From positions 3,596,001-3,660,000 of the forward strand of contig NZ_PDBS01000001.1 in the NCBI RefSeq assembly GCF_002572525.1: a stretch of DNA of 64,000 nt, in the 5' to 3' direction. A program made the translations under genes and the position numbers. The DNA comes from Natrinema sp. CBA1119. GTDB taxonomy: Archaea; Halobacteriota; Halobacteria; Halobacteriales; Natrialbaceae. Shown in pieces: positions 17,256 to 25,463 of this stretch. The notes under the pieces are model-generated. The model did no database searches, was not told the origin of the DNA, and saw only the letters and a list, made by a program, of their open reading frames with translations. Numbering within the stretch: the stretch's first letter is position 1; the number at the start of each line of letters is the position of its first letter.

Positions 17256-17480
17256 TCAGTAGGACTTCGGCAGTCCCCGTTCGCGCTCGGCGATGAAGGT
17301 CTTCGCCAGTTCGTTGGAAACGGGACCGATCTGGAAAAAGCGAGCGTCCCGCCACAACAGATCGATATCGTACTCCTCGTCACCGACCAGCCGCCAAACG
17401 TCTGCATTCCGTGGCTTGCCGCCTCGTATGCGGCGTTCGATGTCACGACTTTCGCCGAATTCGCAGCGATCCCGACGCCG
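17256..17480 (-). pseudogene. acyl-CoA dehydrogenase C-terminal remnant with frameshift
   Basis: On the minus strand one frame gives IAANSAKVVTSNAAYEAASH and MQTFGG. After a frame change near 17395 a second frame gives LVGDEEYDIDLLWRDARFFQ, then IGPVSNELAKTFIAERERGL and PKSY, stopping at 17256-17258. This is the last ~75 residues of an acyl-CoA dehydrogenase, including the SNE catalytic-glutamate segment. The N-terminal four fifths are absent and the IclR gene begins 84 bases beyond. It is a relic of a gene lost by deletion. Confidence 0.88.
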
Positions 17481-17564
17481 TCGCCGTCGCGGTCGACGAG
17501 AAACATCGTGATCCCGTGGGTCCGGTCCCTCTCGTCGGCTATCGGATGCCCGTCCGATCGGCGC

Positions 17565-18308
17565 TCACGCGTGGGCGATCTCGAGTTCGAGTTCGTTCAC
17601 CGTCTCCAGCAGTGTCGTCGAAAGCTCGTCTTTCACGCCGGGTCGGCCGAGTCGGTTCGCCGGCACCGAGACGCTCATGCTTCCGAGGACACGCTTCTCG
17701 TCGTCGAACACCGGAGCGCCGACGGACCAGAGTCGCTCGACGTATTCGCCGTCGTTGAACGCCAGTCCTCGCGAACGGACGTTCCGAAGCGCTTCCCGGA
17801 GCGCATCCAGGTCGGTGATCGTGTTCGGCGTTACCTGCCGCCGATCGGATTCGGAGACGATCATCTCGATTCGTTCCGGCGGGAGGTTGGCGAGTATCGC
17901 CTTGCCGCTCGCCGTCGCGTGCAACGGCACGAAATCTCCCGTGTGAACTCCGGTTCGGACGGCGTTCTCGCCGGTTTCCGAGTAGAGGAACACCGCGTTC
18001 GTTCCCTCCCTGACGACGTAGTGGGCGCGTTCGCCCGTCCGTCGAGCCAGTTCCACCACCTTCTCACGGGCGGCGATCCGGTGTGGTTCACGACGGCGCG
18101 TGTCCAATCCGAACTGAAGAAACCGAAGCGAGAGTTCGAGATCGTCGCCGGACTGGACTAGGTAGCCGGAGCGTTTGAGCGTCTCGACGTGGCTGTGAAC
18201 GGTGCTTTTTGCGAGGCCGGTCTCGTCGGCGAGCGCCGTCACGCCGGCCCGGTCGTTTTGGTGAACCGCCTCGAGGATCGCCAGCGAATTCTCGGTTGCG
18301 TCGATCAT
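17565..18308 (-). CDS. IclR-family transcriptional regulator
   Basis: A 247-aa regulator from the ATG at 18308 (MIDATENSLAILEAVHQNDR). A Shine-Dalgarno GGAGGAA sits just upstream and fixes the start, although the frame is open much further. The N-terminal winged helix has VTALADETGLAKSTVHSHVE and LKRSGYLVQSGDD. The C-terminal GAF-like effector domain has SGKAILANLPPERIEMIV and GLAFNDGEYVERLWSVGAPV. It is divergent from the acyl-CoA dehydrogenase at 18647 with a 338-base shared intergenic region, and is the likely local regulator of that gene and perhaps of the TRAP operon. The effector is unknown. Confidence 0.93.
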   Translation of the reverse strand: MIDATENSLAILEAVHQNDRAGVTALADETGLAKSTVHSHVETLKRSGYLVQSGDDLELSLRFLQFGLDTRRREPHRIAAREKVVELARRTGERAHYVVREGTNAVFLYSETGENAVRTGVHTGDFVPLHATASGKAILANLPPERIEMIVSESDRRQVTPNTITDLDALREALRNVRSRGLAFNDGEYVERLWSVGAPVFDDEKRVLGSMSVSVPANRLGRPGVKDELSTTLLETVNELELEIAHA

Positions 18309-18646
18309 GTGTTCCTCCGGCGGGGTCTCACGGCCCGTCGATCGGTAGTTCGCCCCTGCCGAACGAGATGTGGTTCGATCAGTTGCCACATAACGGTGCT
18401 GTTTCCCGTTCGGGAGGCCCTGCCGAACGAGTTCCGGATGGACGTTCGTCTCGCATCGATGCGCGCCGTCGAGAATTCGGTCCAAAGATGTAAGCTGGCG
18501 GTCGACAGCGGGCAAATTCCGCCGAACGATCGTTCCGTGGACGCGTTCACGCCTCCCGAACACCGAATCCTCACGAACCCTGTCTCGTCGCATTATTTTC
18601 GAGTGATTTCAACGTTTATTTTCTGAAACACTTATGATCGTGGGTC
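18309..18646. promoter_or_regulatory. divergent promoter region between IclR gene and acyl-CoA dehydrogenase
   Basis: The 338-base region has a Shine-Dalgarno for the IclR gene (GGAGGAA, plus-strand 18312-18318) and a TATA-like gtttatttt at 18614-18622, 25-33 bases before ATG 18647. A likely IclR operator should lie here. I could not pick out a convincing palindrome by eye. Confidence 0.5.
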
Positions 18647-19957
18647 ATGTCAGATGAGGCATCCGCTATGATCGGGGAAGACACGGTCCTGACAGACGAG
18701 GAAGAGGAGTATCTTGCCGACGCGATAACCACCCTCGAGACCGAGGTGTTCGTCGATGGGCTCGGCCACGACCACTTCCGAGCACTCGACGAGAACGAGG
18801 GCTCTCGAGAGGAGTGGCAGGAGTACGTCAGCCGCATGGGGGACGCCGGCTTCAACGCCATCTCGGTCCCCGAGGCGCACGGCGGTCCGGGCGGGACCAT
18901 CATCGAGACGGTGCTGGCCGAACAAGCGATCGGCTACTGCGGCAACATCGTCCACGCCTGCCAGACATCGCTGACGCAACACGTCGGACGGACGATGTAC
19001 GAACACGGCAACCAGCACATCACGGAGGAGTATCTCGAGCCGATGGCCGCGGGCGATCTCGTCGTGGCGCAGGCCTATACGGAACCCCGGAGCGGAACAG
19101 ATCTCGCCCATCTCGAGACCGACGCCGAGAAGGACGGCGACGAGTGGGTGATCAACGGCGAGAAGCGATTCATCGACTTCGCGCCCTACGCTGACTTCTA
19201 CTTCACGCCCGTGCGTACAAGCGGCGAAGACGGCGACCGTGAGGGCGTCTCGATTATCGTGATCGATCGTGATACCGACGGTATCGAACTCCTGCAGGAC
19301 CAGTCCGATTGGCACGGCTTCCGGGGGACTGGAGCGTCGTGGATGCAGTTCGACGACGTCCGCGTGCCCGAGGCCAACCTCGTGGGGAACGAGGGCGAGG
19401 CGTGGTCGTACATCACCGACGAACTCAACCTCGAACACCTGACCGTCGCCCGCTACTGTCTCGGAGCGAGCCAGCAAGCGCTCGAGATCGCCGCCAACTA
19501 CACCGCCAACCGAGAGGTCAACGAACGACCGGTCTCGCGGTACCAGGCCGTCAATCACAAGGTCGCCGAGATGGTGACGAAGCTCGACGGGGCGTACCTG
19601 CTTAACACCCGTGCAGCCCGGATTATGGACGATCGCGGCGTCTCCGCCGGCCGGATGGAGAGCGCGATGGCGAAGTGGCTCGGCAACGAGCTGGCTCACG
19701 AGATCGCCGACACCTGCATCCAGATCATGGGCGGAATCGGGACGACCACGTCGTATCCGGTCGAGCAGACCCAGCGCGACGTCCGCGCTGGCAGGTTCAT
19801 GGGCGGTGCGACCGAGGTCATGAAGAGCGTCGTCCAACACGACGCCTACCAGCTGCTTCTGGACGAGGAGTTCGACGCCGACCTCGTCGGCAACGAACGC
19901 GAGGGGCTCCCCTGGTTGAGCGAAGACGAGCAACCGGCACGGATAGCGGACGAGTAG
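18647..19957 (+). CDS. acyl-CoA dehydrogenase (long form)
   Basis: A 436-aa acyl-CoA dehydrogenase, about 50 residues longer than its neighbours, with extensions at both ends (acidic N-terminus MSDEASAMIGEDTVLTDEEE and a C-terminal tail after the catalytic helix). Blocks are VPEAHGGPGGTIIET, YTEPRSGTDLAHLET, NGEKRFIDFAPYAD, QIMGGIGTTTSYPVEQTQRD and FMGGATEVMKSV. E390 takes the catalytic-base position. A TATA-like box at 18614 supports the start. It is divergently paired with an IclR regulator. The GxxTxSYPVEQTQRD segment differs from the usual YDVERYWRD, so it is a distinct subfamily. Confidence 0.92.
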   Translation: MSDEASAMIGEDTVLTDEEEEYLADAITTLETEVFVDGLGHDHFRALDENEGSREEWQEYVSRMGDAGFNAISVPEAHGGPGGTIIETVLAEQAIGYCGNIVHACQTSLTQHVGRTMYEHGNQHITEEYLEPMAAGDLVVAQAYTEPRSGTDLAHLETDAEKDGDEWVINGEKRFIDFAPYADFYFTPVRTSGEDGDREGVSIIVIDRDTDGIELLQDQSDWHGFRGTGASWMQFDDVRVPEANLVGNEGEAWSYITDELNLEHLTVARYCLGASQQALEIAANYTANREVNERPVSRYQAVNHKVAEMVTKLDGAYLLNTRAARIMDDRGVSAGRMESAMAKWLGNELAHEIADTCIQIMGGIGTTTSYPVEQTQRDVRAGRFMGGATEVMKSVVQHDAYQLLLDEEFDADLVGNEREGLPWLSEDEQPARIADE

Positions 19958-19970
19958 CAGCTCGAACACA

Positions 19971-20067
19971 CCGCAGCGAATTACGACGGTCGATTAACCG
20001 TAGCGAACCACGACGATCGATTAACCGTAGCGAACCACGACGATCGATTACACCGTAGCGCATCGCT
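19971..20067. repeat. about 3.5 copies of a 27-bp tandem repeat
   Basis: Units ccgtagcgaaccacgacgat + cgattaa recur at 19998-20024 and 20025-20051 (the last bases differ). A diverged first copy lies at 19971-19997 and a partial copy begins at 20053. The array sits just after the acyl-CoA dehydrogenase stop (19957) and is non-coding. Confidence 0.9.
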
Positions 20068-20202
20068 CCGAACGATCGCACCGTCTCACAGCAAATAACG
20101 GGCGGCTCCGCTGACGGAGATACGCTGCTCCTCCATCGTCGCTATCGAGGATTGCAAGGGTTCTCACCCAGTCGAAGAGCGCCTCCGAACTGCGGCGTGT
20201 CG

Positions 20203-21000
20203 TTATTCCCCGTGGAACTCCGGATCGCGTTCCTCGAAGAACGCGTCGACGCCTTCGCGGTGGTCTCGAGTCGACTGGAGTAATCCCTGCGACGTCGCTT
20301 CGTTCCGGATCGCCGTCGCGAAGTCGGCCGTAGCGCCCGCGTTGAGGTCTCGTTTCGCCAGCGCGAGCGCCTCGGTCGGCGCCGACGAGAGGTCCGAAAC
20401 CCACTCGTCGACCAGGGCGTCGAGGTCCCCCGGCGGGACCGCATCGTTAATCAGTCCGATTTCGGCCGCCTCCTCGCCCGAAATCGGTTCGCCGGAGAAC
20501 ACGAGTTCCTTGGCTTTGTGGAGGCCGACGAGTTGCGGAAGCAAGAACGAGCCGCCGAAATCGACCGACAGTCCGACGTTTCTGAACACCTCGCCGAACG
20601 TCGCGTCCGTCGCGGCGAACACCAGATCACCCGCCAGTGCGAGGTTCGCACCGCCGCCCATCGCGACGCCGTCGACTTCGACGATCACCGGCTTCTCGAG
20701 GGAGAACACTCGCTCGACCGTGTCTCTGACCTGATACAGGACTTCTCGCCGCATTTCGGGCGGCGTGACGTTCCGTTCGCGACGGCCCTTCATCCGGCCA
20801 ATGTCGCCGCCCGCACAGAAGGCATCACCGGCCCCCGACAACACGACGCAGCGGACATCGGGATCGCGCTCGACCCTCTCGAGGATGTCCGACAGGCGCT
20901 CGACCAGGGCGTCGTTCAGCGCGTTGTACGTCTCCGGTCGGTTCAGCTCGACGCGTGCCGCACCGTCGGTCACGTCCAGGAGAACGGGGTCATCAGTCAT
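20203..21000 (-). CDS. crotonase-fold protein lacking both hydratase glutamates
   Basis: A 265-aa protein from the ATG at 21000 (MTDDPVLLDVTDGAARVELN). It carries the fold blocks NRPETYNALNDALVERL, DAFCAGGDIGRM and the C-terminal FEERDPEFHGE. At the two hydratase glutamate positions it has N119 (GGGANLALAGD) and F139 (FGEVFRNVGLSVDFGG). The retained GLSVDFGG aspartate resembles isomerase-type members such as the PaaG group. A 2,3-hydratase role is therefore unlikely, and isomerisation or another crotonase reaction is more plausible. It follows two tiny ORFs chained by ATGA overlaps (see findings) and lies downstream of the CoA transferase at 21382 on the same strand. Confidence 0.85.
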   Translation of the reverse strand: MTDDPVLLDVTDGAARVELNRPETYNALNDALVERLSDILERVERDPDVRCVVLSGAGDAFCAGGDIGRMKGRRERNVTPPEMRREVLYQVRDTVERVFSLEKPVIVEVDGVAMGGGANLALAGDLVFAATDATFGEVFRNVGLSVDFGGSFLLPQLVGLHKAKELVFSGEPISGEEAAEIGLINDAVPPGDLDALVDEWVSDLSSAPTEALALAKRDLNAGATADFATAIRNEATSQGLLQSTRDHREGVDAFFEERDPEFHGE

Positions 21001-21381
21001 CGCGTCTCGCCTCCGTCCCGGAGCCGCCTTCGTCTTCTCTCGTCGGTTCTCGTCTTCGGCAGGACGCATGCCGTTCCGGTCATTCCGGGCCGCCCTCCGA
21101 TGCGATCGACTCGAGTCGAATCTCGGGGGACTCGCTCGGTGTCAGCGGTAGCGGTTGTCTCTCCTCGGCAGGTTCGAACAGGACCATCGTAGTACGATTT
21201 CACGCACCAGCGCATAAAACTAGGTCTCAGCCGGCTTCGACCTGATTTACTGGTGGCAAGCCGACGAATTCGCCGGCGATTGCTCGTCCGTGACCGCGGA
21301 TCGATGCCGTCGCGACGGTACGGCCGGAGACGGAGAGTGGACCGCACTCGCCGTTTCGTCGTCGAACTCGTGTCGGAACGC
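21001..21381 (-). promoter_or_regulatory. leader region with chained tiny ORFs upstream of the crotonase gene
   Basis: The 381-base gap carries a TATA-like TTTTAT (minus strand, about 21214-21219), with an ATG 29 bases downstream at 21187. That ATG opens 35 codons ending at 21080 in an ATGA overlap with a second ATG at 21083. The second ORF (28 codons) ends at 20997 in an ATGA overlap with the crotonase ATG at 21000. Nothing else is recognisable in the remaining bases. Confidence 0.35.
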
Positions 21382-22557
21382 TTACTCGATGACGCCGTTG
21401 TTTCGGAGGGTTTCGATCCGTTCGTCGGAATACGCGAACTCCTCGAGCACTTCCGTCGTGTGCTGCCCCTTCGTCGGCGGTGGACTGCTGTATCCGGGCC
21501 GTTCGCCGTCGGACTCGAACGTGAACGGAAGGGCCGCGATATCGACCGGCTCGTCCACTTCCGGGTTGTACGATTCGGTGAGCATGGATCGGGCCTCGAG
21601 ATGCGGCAGTTCGACGACCTCGTCGATCGAGCGCACCGCGGCCGCGGGAACGCGCGCCTCTAACAGGAGCTGCTCGAGTTCCTCGGCGGTGTACGAGGCG
21701 AACGCCTCGTGTAGTTCCTCCCGCAACTTCGGCCGGTGTTCGATCCGATCGTCCATCGTTTGATACTCGGCGCTGTCGAGCAGATCGGACCGATCCACGG
21801 CCTCACAGAGTCGTTCGAACATGGTCTGGGTCATCGTGATCAGATACACGTAGCCGTCCGCTGCCTCGAAGAGTCCGTTGGGGGCGCTTCCGATTCCCTG
21901 TTCGCCGTTCCGTTCCGGCACTTCTCCCGTCGTGTCGTAGTTGGCGATCCAGTAGGACATCCAGGAGATTCCGACGTCGAACAGCGAGACGTCGATGTGG
22001 TCACCCTCGCCCGTCTTGTCCCGCTCGCGGATCGCGGCCATGACCGCGAAGGCGGCGTTGGTCCCGGTGCCGCAGTCGATCAGGCTCGAGCGGATTCGGA
22101 CGGGCGGTCGGTCCGGGTAGCCCGTCGTCGCCATCAGGCCCGACATCGCCTGAATGCACGGATCGTATCCGGGAAAGCTGCGGTTCGGACCAGTCTGTCC
22201 GTACCCCGACAACGAGCAGTAGACGATGTCCGGATTGTCCGCGGAGATTGAGTCGTAGTCCAGACCGTACTCGTCCAGGACGCCCGGGCGGAAACTCTCG
22301 ATCAACACGTCGGCTTTCGCGGCGAGGTCCGTGAGAAGCTCCTGTCCCTCGTCGGTCTTCAGATCGACGCAGATGCTCTTCTTCCCGTTATTGTAGGCGG
22401 AAAAGAGACTCCCCTTCATCAGGGGTCGAAAGGCGTCTCCGTTCGGGGGCTCGACCTTGATCACTTCCGCGCCCATCTCACCCAACATCTGCGTGCAGAC
22501 CGGCCCGGCGATCGATTGAGTAAAGTCTATGATATTTATGTCTTCTAACGGTTGCAT
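21382..22557 (-). CDS. class III CoA transferase (CaiB/BaiF family)
   Basis: A 391-aa family III CoA transferase from the ATG at 22557 (MQPLEDINIIDFTQSIAGPV), supported by a strong TATA box 22-30 bases upstream. Blocks are AEVIKVEPPNGDAFRPLM, YNNGKKSICVDLKTDEG and FPGYDPCIQAMSGLM, with D132 as the catalytic Asp. The C-terminal FAYSDERIETLRNNGVIE closes the fold. It is strongly similar to the transferase at 12477 over its whole N-terminus, so a duplication is likely. It diverges from the TPP enzyme gene at 22799 with 241 bases between; CoA transfer plus TPP lyase is a known pairing in oxalate and 2-hydroxyacid metabolism. Confidence 0.93.
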   Translation of the reverse strand: MQPLEDINIIDFTQSIAGPVCTQMLGEMGAEVIKVEPPNGDAFRPLMKGSLFSAYNNGKKSICVDLKTDEGQELLTDLAAKADVLIESFRPGVLDEYGLDYDSISADNPDIVYCSLSGYGQTGPNRSFPGYDPCIQAMSGLMATTGYPDRPPVRIRSSLIDCGTGTNAAFAVMAAIRERDKTGEGDHIDVSLFDVGISWMSYWIANYDTTGEVPERNGEQGIGSAPNGLFEAADGYVYLITMTQTMFERLCEAVDRSDLLDSAEYQTMDDRIEHRPKLREELHEAFASYTAEELEQLLLEARVPAAAVRSIDEVVELPHLEARSMLTESYNPEVDEPVDIAALPFTFESDGERPGYSSPPPTKGQHTTEVLEEFAYSDERIETLRNNGVIE

Positions 22558-22578
22558 GCCAAGTAGTCGCAGAGACGG

Positions 22579-22587
22579 ATATATAAA
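22579..22587 (-). promoter_or_regulatory. TATA box for the CoA transferase at 22557
   Basis: Plus-strand atatataaa (TTTATATAT on the coding strand) lies 22-30 bases before the ATG at 22557, which is leaderless spacing. Confidence 0.6.
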
Positions 22588-22798
22588 CATTCGGTCCCGG
22601 TCGATTCGGAGCGTACGCACCAGTGGGCTGATCGTCCGCGCTCGTGCTGCCGGCCGGGGAACTCATACGTCACTGACGGACCGATCCCACGCTCGAGCAC
22701 ACCGGCCGACGCGACGAATATCGCCCCGCTCGAGACGGGATGGACCGTGCTCACCGGTAGTACGATAACGGTAGGGGCCTAGTATCGAGGAGAAGATC

Positions 22799-24475
22799 AT
22801 GAAAGTCCACGACGCAGTCATTAGACTGTTCAACGAGGAGGGAGTCGATACGCTGTTCGCGCTGATGAGCGAGGACACGATGCGCACGCTCTCGACGTTA
22901 CACGACCAGTGGAGCGGAGAAATTCGCGTCGTCCACACGCGCCACGAGCAGGGCGCCGTCGGAATGGCCGACGGCTACTCGCGAGCGAGCGACGACGTCG
23001 GCGTCTGTATGGTCGGTCGAGGACCCGCCGTCGCACAGACCGGCACCTCGCTCGTCACGGCTCGGAAGAAGGGGTCGAAGTTGCTCGTCATCGTTCCGGA
23101 GATGTCCGTGTCCGACTCCTACGATATCAAGGACTTCGAACAGGAGTCCTTCCTGAAGTCGACGGTCGGTACCGTCCGTACCGCTCGAAGCCCCGAAACA
23201 CTGCTTTCGACGCTCGAGGAGGCCTTCCGGAGCCTCCGAGTCGGAGAGGGGCCGATAGCGGTCCAGGTTCCGTGGGACGTACTGGACGGCGAACTGCCCG
23301 ACTCTGACGTCGAGACCGACCGAAATCGATCGGTAGCGGCGACGGACGCCGCCACATCGAACGCTCGACTCCACCCCGACGACGACGCGATCGATGCGGC
23401 CGTCGACCTGTACCTCGATTCGGACGCGACCAAAGTCCCGATAGTCGTGGCCGGTCGCGGTGCGATTGCGGCGGACGCGAAGGACGCGATCGAGTCGTTC
23501 GCCGAGCGGACGAACGCCGCGCTCGCCACCACCCTGCAGGCTCGAGGCTACTTCGACGATCATCCGTTCTCGCTCGGGTTCGTCGGCGATTTCGGGAGCA
23601 ATATCGCAAACGAACACCTGCACGAGAGCGACTTCGTGCTAGCGGTCGGCTGTAGCCTGAACCCGTATACGACGGACTCCGGCCACCTCGTCGAGGACGA
23701 GACCAAAGTCGTCCACGTCGATACGGACCCGAGCGCGATCGGGCGGTACGAGCCCGTCGATCTCGGCGTCCGAGGGGACGCCCGGCTGACGGTCGACGCG
23801 CTGACCGAGCGGCTGGAGGCACACGGAATCGACCGAAGCGGCGAGTTCTGGACCGATCGGTTCCGGAACCGGATCGCGGACACGCCGTCGCTAGACGAGG
23901 ACGAGTTCCCCGAACAGGAGGGACGAATCGATCCGCGAGAGTTGGTCCGCGGTCTCGATTCCACCTTGCCCGAAAACCGCGTGGTCGTCAGCGACGGTGG
24001 ACACTTTTCGCGATGGGTCCTCGACGGGGTTTCGACGCCGGAGCCAGCCGATTTCCACTGGACGCTCGACTTCGCGGCGATCGGGCAGGGACTTTCCCAC
24101 GGGATCGGCGCGGCGTTGAACTCGGGTGACCGCACTCCCGTCACGTTCTGTGGCGACGCGGGATTCATGATGGCGCTTCAGGAGGTTGACACCGCCGTCC
24201 GCCACGAGATCCCTGTGACCATCGTCGTCATGAGTGACAGCGCCCTCGGAACGGAGTATCATAGTTTACAAACCGCCAACAAGTACGCCGACGTCGCTCT
24301 CTTGGAGGCACCCGACATCGCGGACGTCGCACAGTCGCTCGGCGCGGACGGCTACACCGTTCGCTCGAGCGACGATCTGGACGCTATCAGCGACGTTCTC
24401 GACCACCGACCGGACGGGCCGGTCGTCGTCGACTGCAAGACGAACAGCGCCGTCCGCCATCGAAGTAAGATGTAG
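22799..24475 (+). CDS. thiamine-diphosphate-dependent lyase/decarboxylase (acetolactate-synthase-like)
   Basis: A 558-aa protein with the three-domain ThDP layout. The N-terminal Pyr domain has VVHTRHEQGAVGMADGYSRA with catalytic Glu50. The central domain has VAGRGAIAADAKDAI, and VHVDTDPSAIGRYEPVDLGV lies near the linker. The C-terminal PP domain has GQGLSHGIGAAL and GDAGFMMALQEVDTAVRHEI. The usual GDG...NN metal motif reads GDA...SD (S479, D480), so Asp may replace the metal-binding Asn. An unusual Shine-Dalgarno gaggaga precedes ATG 22799. Position between a CoA transferase and an SDR suggests 2-hydroxyacyl-CoA lyase, oxalyl-CoA-type or 2-oxoacid decarboxylase activity rather than acetolactate synthesis; this is inference. 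Confidence 0.9.
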   Translation: MKVHDAVIRLFNEEGVDTLFALMSEDTMRTLSTLHDQWSGEIRVVHTRHEQGAVGMADGYSRASDDVGVCMVGRGPAVAQTGTSLVTARKKGSKLLVIVPEMSVSDSYDIKDFEQESFLKSTVGTVRTARSPETLLSTLEEAFRSLRVGEGPIAVQVPWDVLDGELPDSDVETDRNRSVAATDAATSNARLHPDDDAIDAAVDLYLDSDATKVPIVVAGRGAIAADAKDAIESFAERTNAALATTLQARGYFDDHPFSLGFVGDFGSNIANEHLHESDFVLAVGCSLNPYTTDSGHLVEDETKVVHVDTDPSAIGRYEPVDLGVRGDARLTVDALTERLEAHGIDRSGEFWTDRFRNRIADTPSLDEDEFPEQEGRIDPRELVRGLDSTLPENRVVVSDGGHFSRWVLDGVSTPEPADFHWTLDFAAIGQGLSHGIGAALNSGDRTPVTFCGDAGFMMALQEVDTAVRHEIPVTIVVMSDSALGTEYHSLQTANKYADVALLEAPDIADVAQSLGADGYTVRSSDDLDAISDVLDHRPDGPVVVDCKTNSAVRHRSKM

Positions 24476-24671
24476 CGGGCTGTCGAAGTGCAGGCTGTCG
24501 AACGACGCATCGTCGAAACCGCCCCGCCTCCACCGGTTCGTTTTCTCGCGCCCGTCGCCCGTCGGCCCGCGTCCGTCAGTAGTCCGAACGCGGTGGGTTC
24601 CGAAAATCCGTCGTCGTCCGGCTCAGCGTCAGTACCGGTACGCTTTCGTGCGTCTACCGACATGGCAACGC

Positions 24672-25463
24672 ATGGATCTCGGATTGGACGGAAACGTCGC
24701 GCTGGTTACGGCCTCGAGTAGCGGTCTCGGAAAGGCGTCCGCGAAAGCCCTCGCGAGGGAGGGCGTACACGTGGTTATCAACGGGCGAGACGAACAGCGG
24801 TTGGCCGACGCCGCCGAGGAAATTCGGGCGGTCGCCTCGGGAGACGTGATCGCACAGTCGGGCGATCTCACGGACCCCGAGGACGTCGAAACGCTCGTGG
24901 CGCGACCCGTCGAGGAGTTCGGCCGATTGGATCACCTCGTGACGAGCGCCGGCGGACCGACGCCGATGCGCCCGCTCGAGCCGGACGACGACGAGTGGTA
25001 CGAGGCGTTCGACCTGCTGACGATGAGCGTCGTTCGGGTCGTCCGCGAAGCGGCGGAACACCTCCGGAGCGGTGACGGCGGCTCCATCGTCGCCATCGCC
25101 TCGATAGCCGCCAAGCGAGCGGACGGCGGGAACGTCCTCTCGAGTTCGGTGCGGACGAGCGTCGTCGGCCTCGAGAAGGTGCTCTCGAAGGATCTCGGTC
25201 CCGACGTTCGCGCCAACGCCGTCTTGCCGGGCGTCCACGAAACGCCGCGTCTCCAGGACGTGTTCGAAGCGGCGGTCGAGCGGGGCGAGTACGACTCCTA
25301 CGAGGAGGCGAAGGCCGCCAGAGTGGCATCGATTCCGGTCGAGCAGATCGGCGATCCGGACGCCTTCGGCGACGCCGTCACGTTCCTCTGCTCCGACCGG
25401 GCAGGCCAGATAAACGGTGCGGCGGTCCCGATCGACGGCGGGGAGAGCGATTCCATTTTCTGA
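24672..25463 (+). CDS. SDR-family protein with altered catalytic motif
   Basis: A 263-aa short-chain dehydrogenase fold from ATG 24672 (MDLGLDGNVALVTASSSGLG). The cofactor loop is TASSSGLG rather than TGxxxGIG, and the NNAG motif reads TSAGG. Ser144 is retained in IVAIASIAA, but the YxxxK motif is replaced by S157xxxR161 (LSSSVRTSVVGL). This matches the BKR-like SDR subgroup known to lack the perfect tetrad. The C-terminus FLCSDRAGQINGAAVPIDGG is otherwise standard. It follows the TPP enzyme by 196 bases on the same strand. Catalysis by the classical mechanism is doubtful, though related proteins may still act on acyl-CoA-type substrates. Confidence 0.88.
   Translation: MDLGLDGNVALVTASSSGLGKASAKALAREGVHVVINGRDEQRLADAAEEIRAVASGDVIAQSGDLTDPEDVETLVARPVEEFGRLDHLVTSAGGPTPMRPLEPDDDEWYEAFDLLTMSVVRVVREAAEHLRSGDGGSIVAIASIAAKRADGGNVLSSSVRTSVVGLEKVLSKDLGPDVRANAVLPGVHETPRLQDVFEAAVERGEYDSYEEAKAARVASIPVEQIGDPDAFGDAVTFLCSDRAGQINGAAVPIDGGESDSIF

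Noticed and set aside
19971-20067. The 27-bp array as CRISPR or as an extended C-terminus of the acyl-CoA dehydrogenase
   Set aside because: There are no spacers, and the gene stops cleanly at 19957 before the array.
22799-24475. Calling the TPP enzyme acetolactate synthase (ilvB)
   Set aside because: The neighbours are CoA-catabolic, there is no ilvN or ilvC nearby, and the metal motif is altered.
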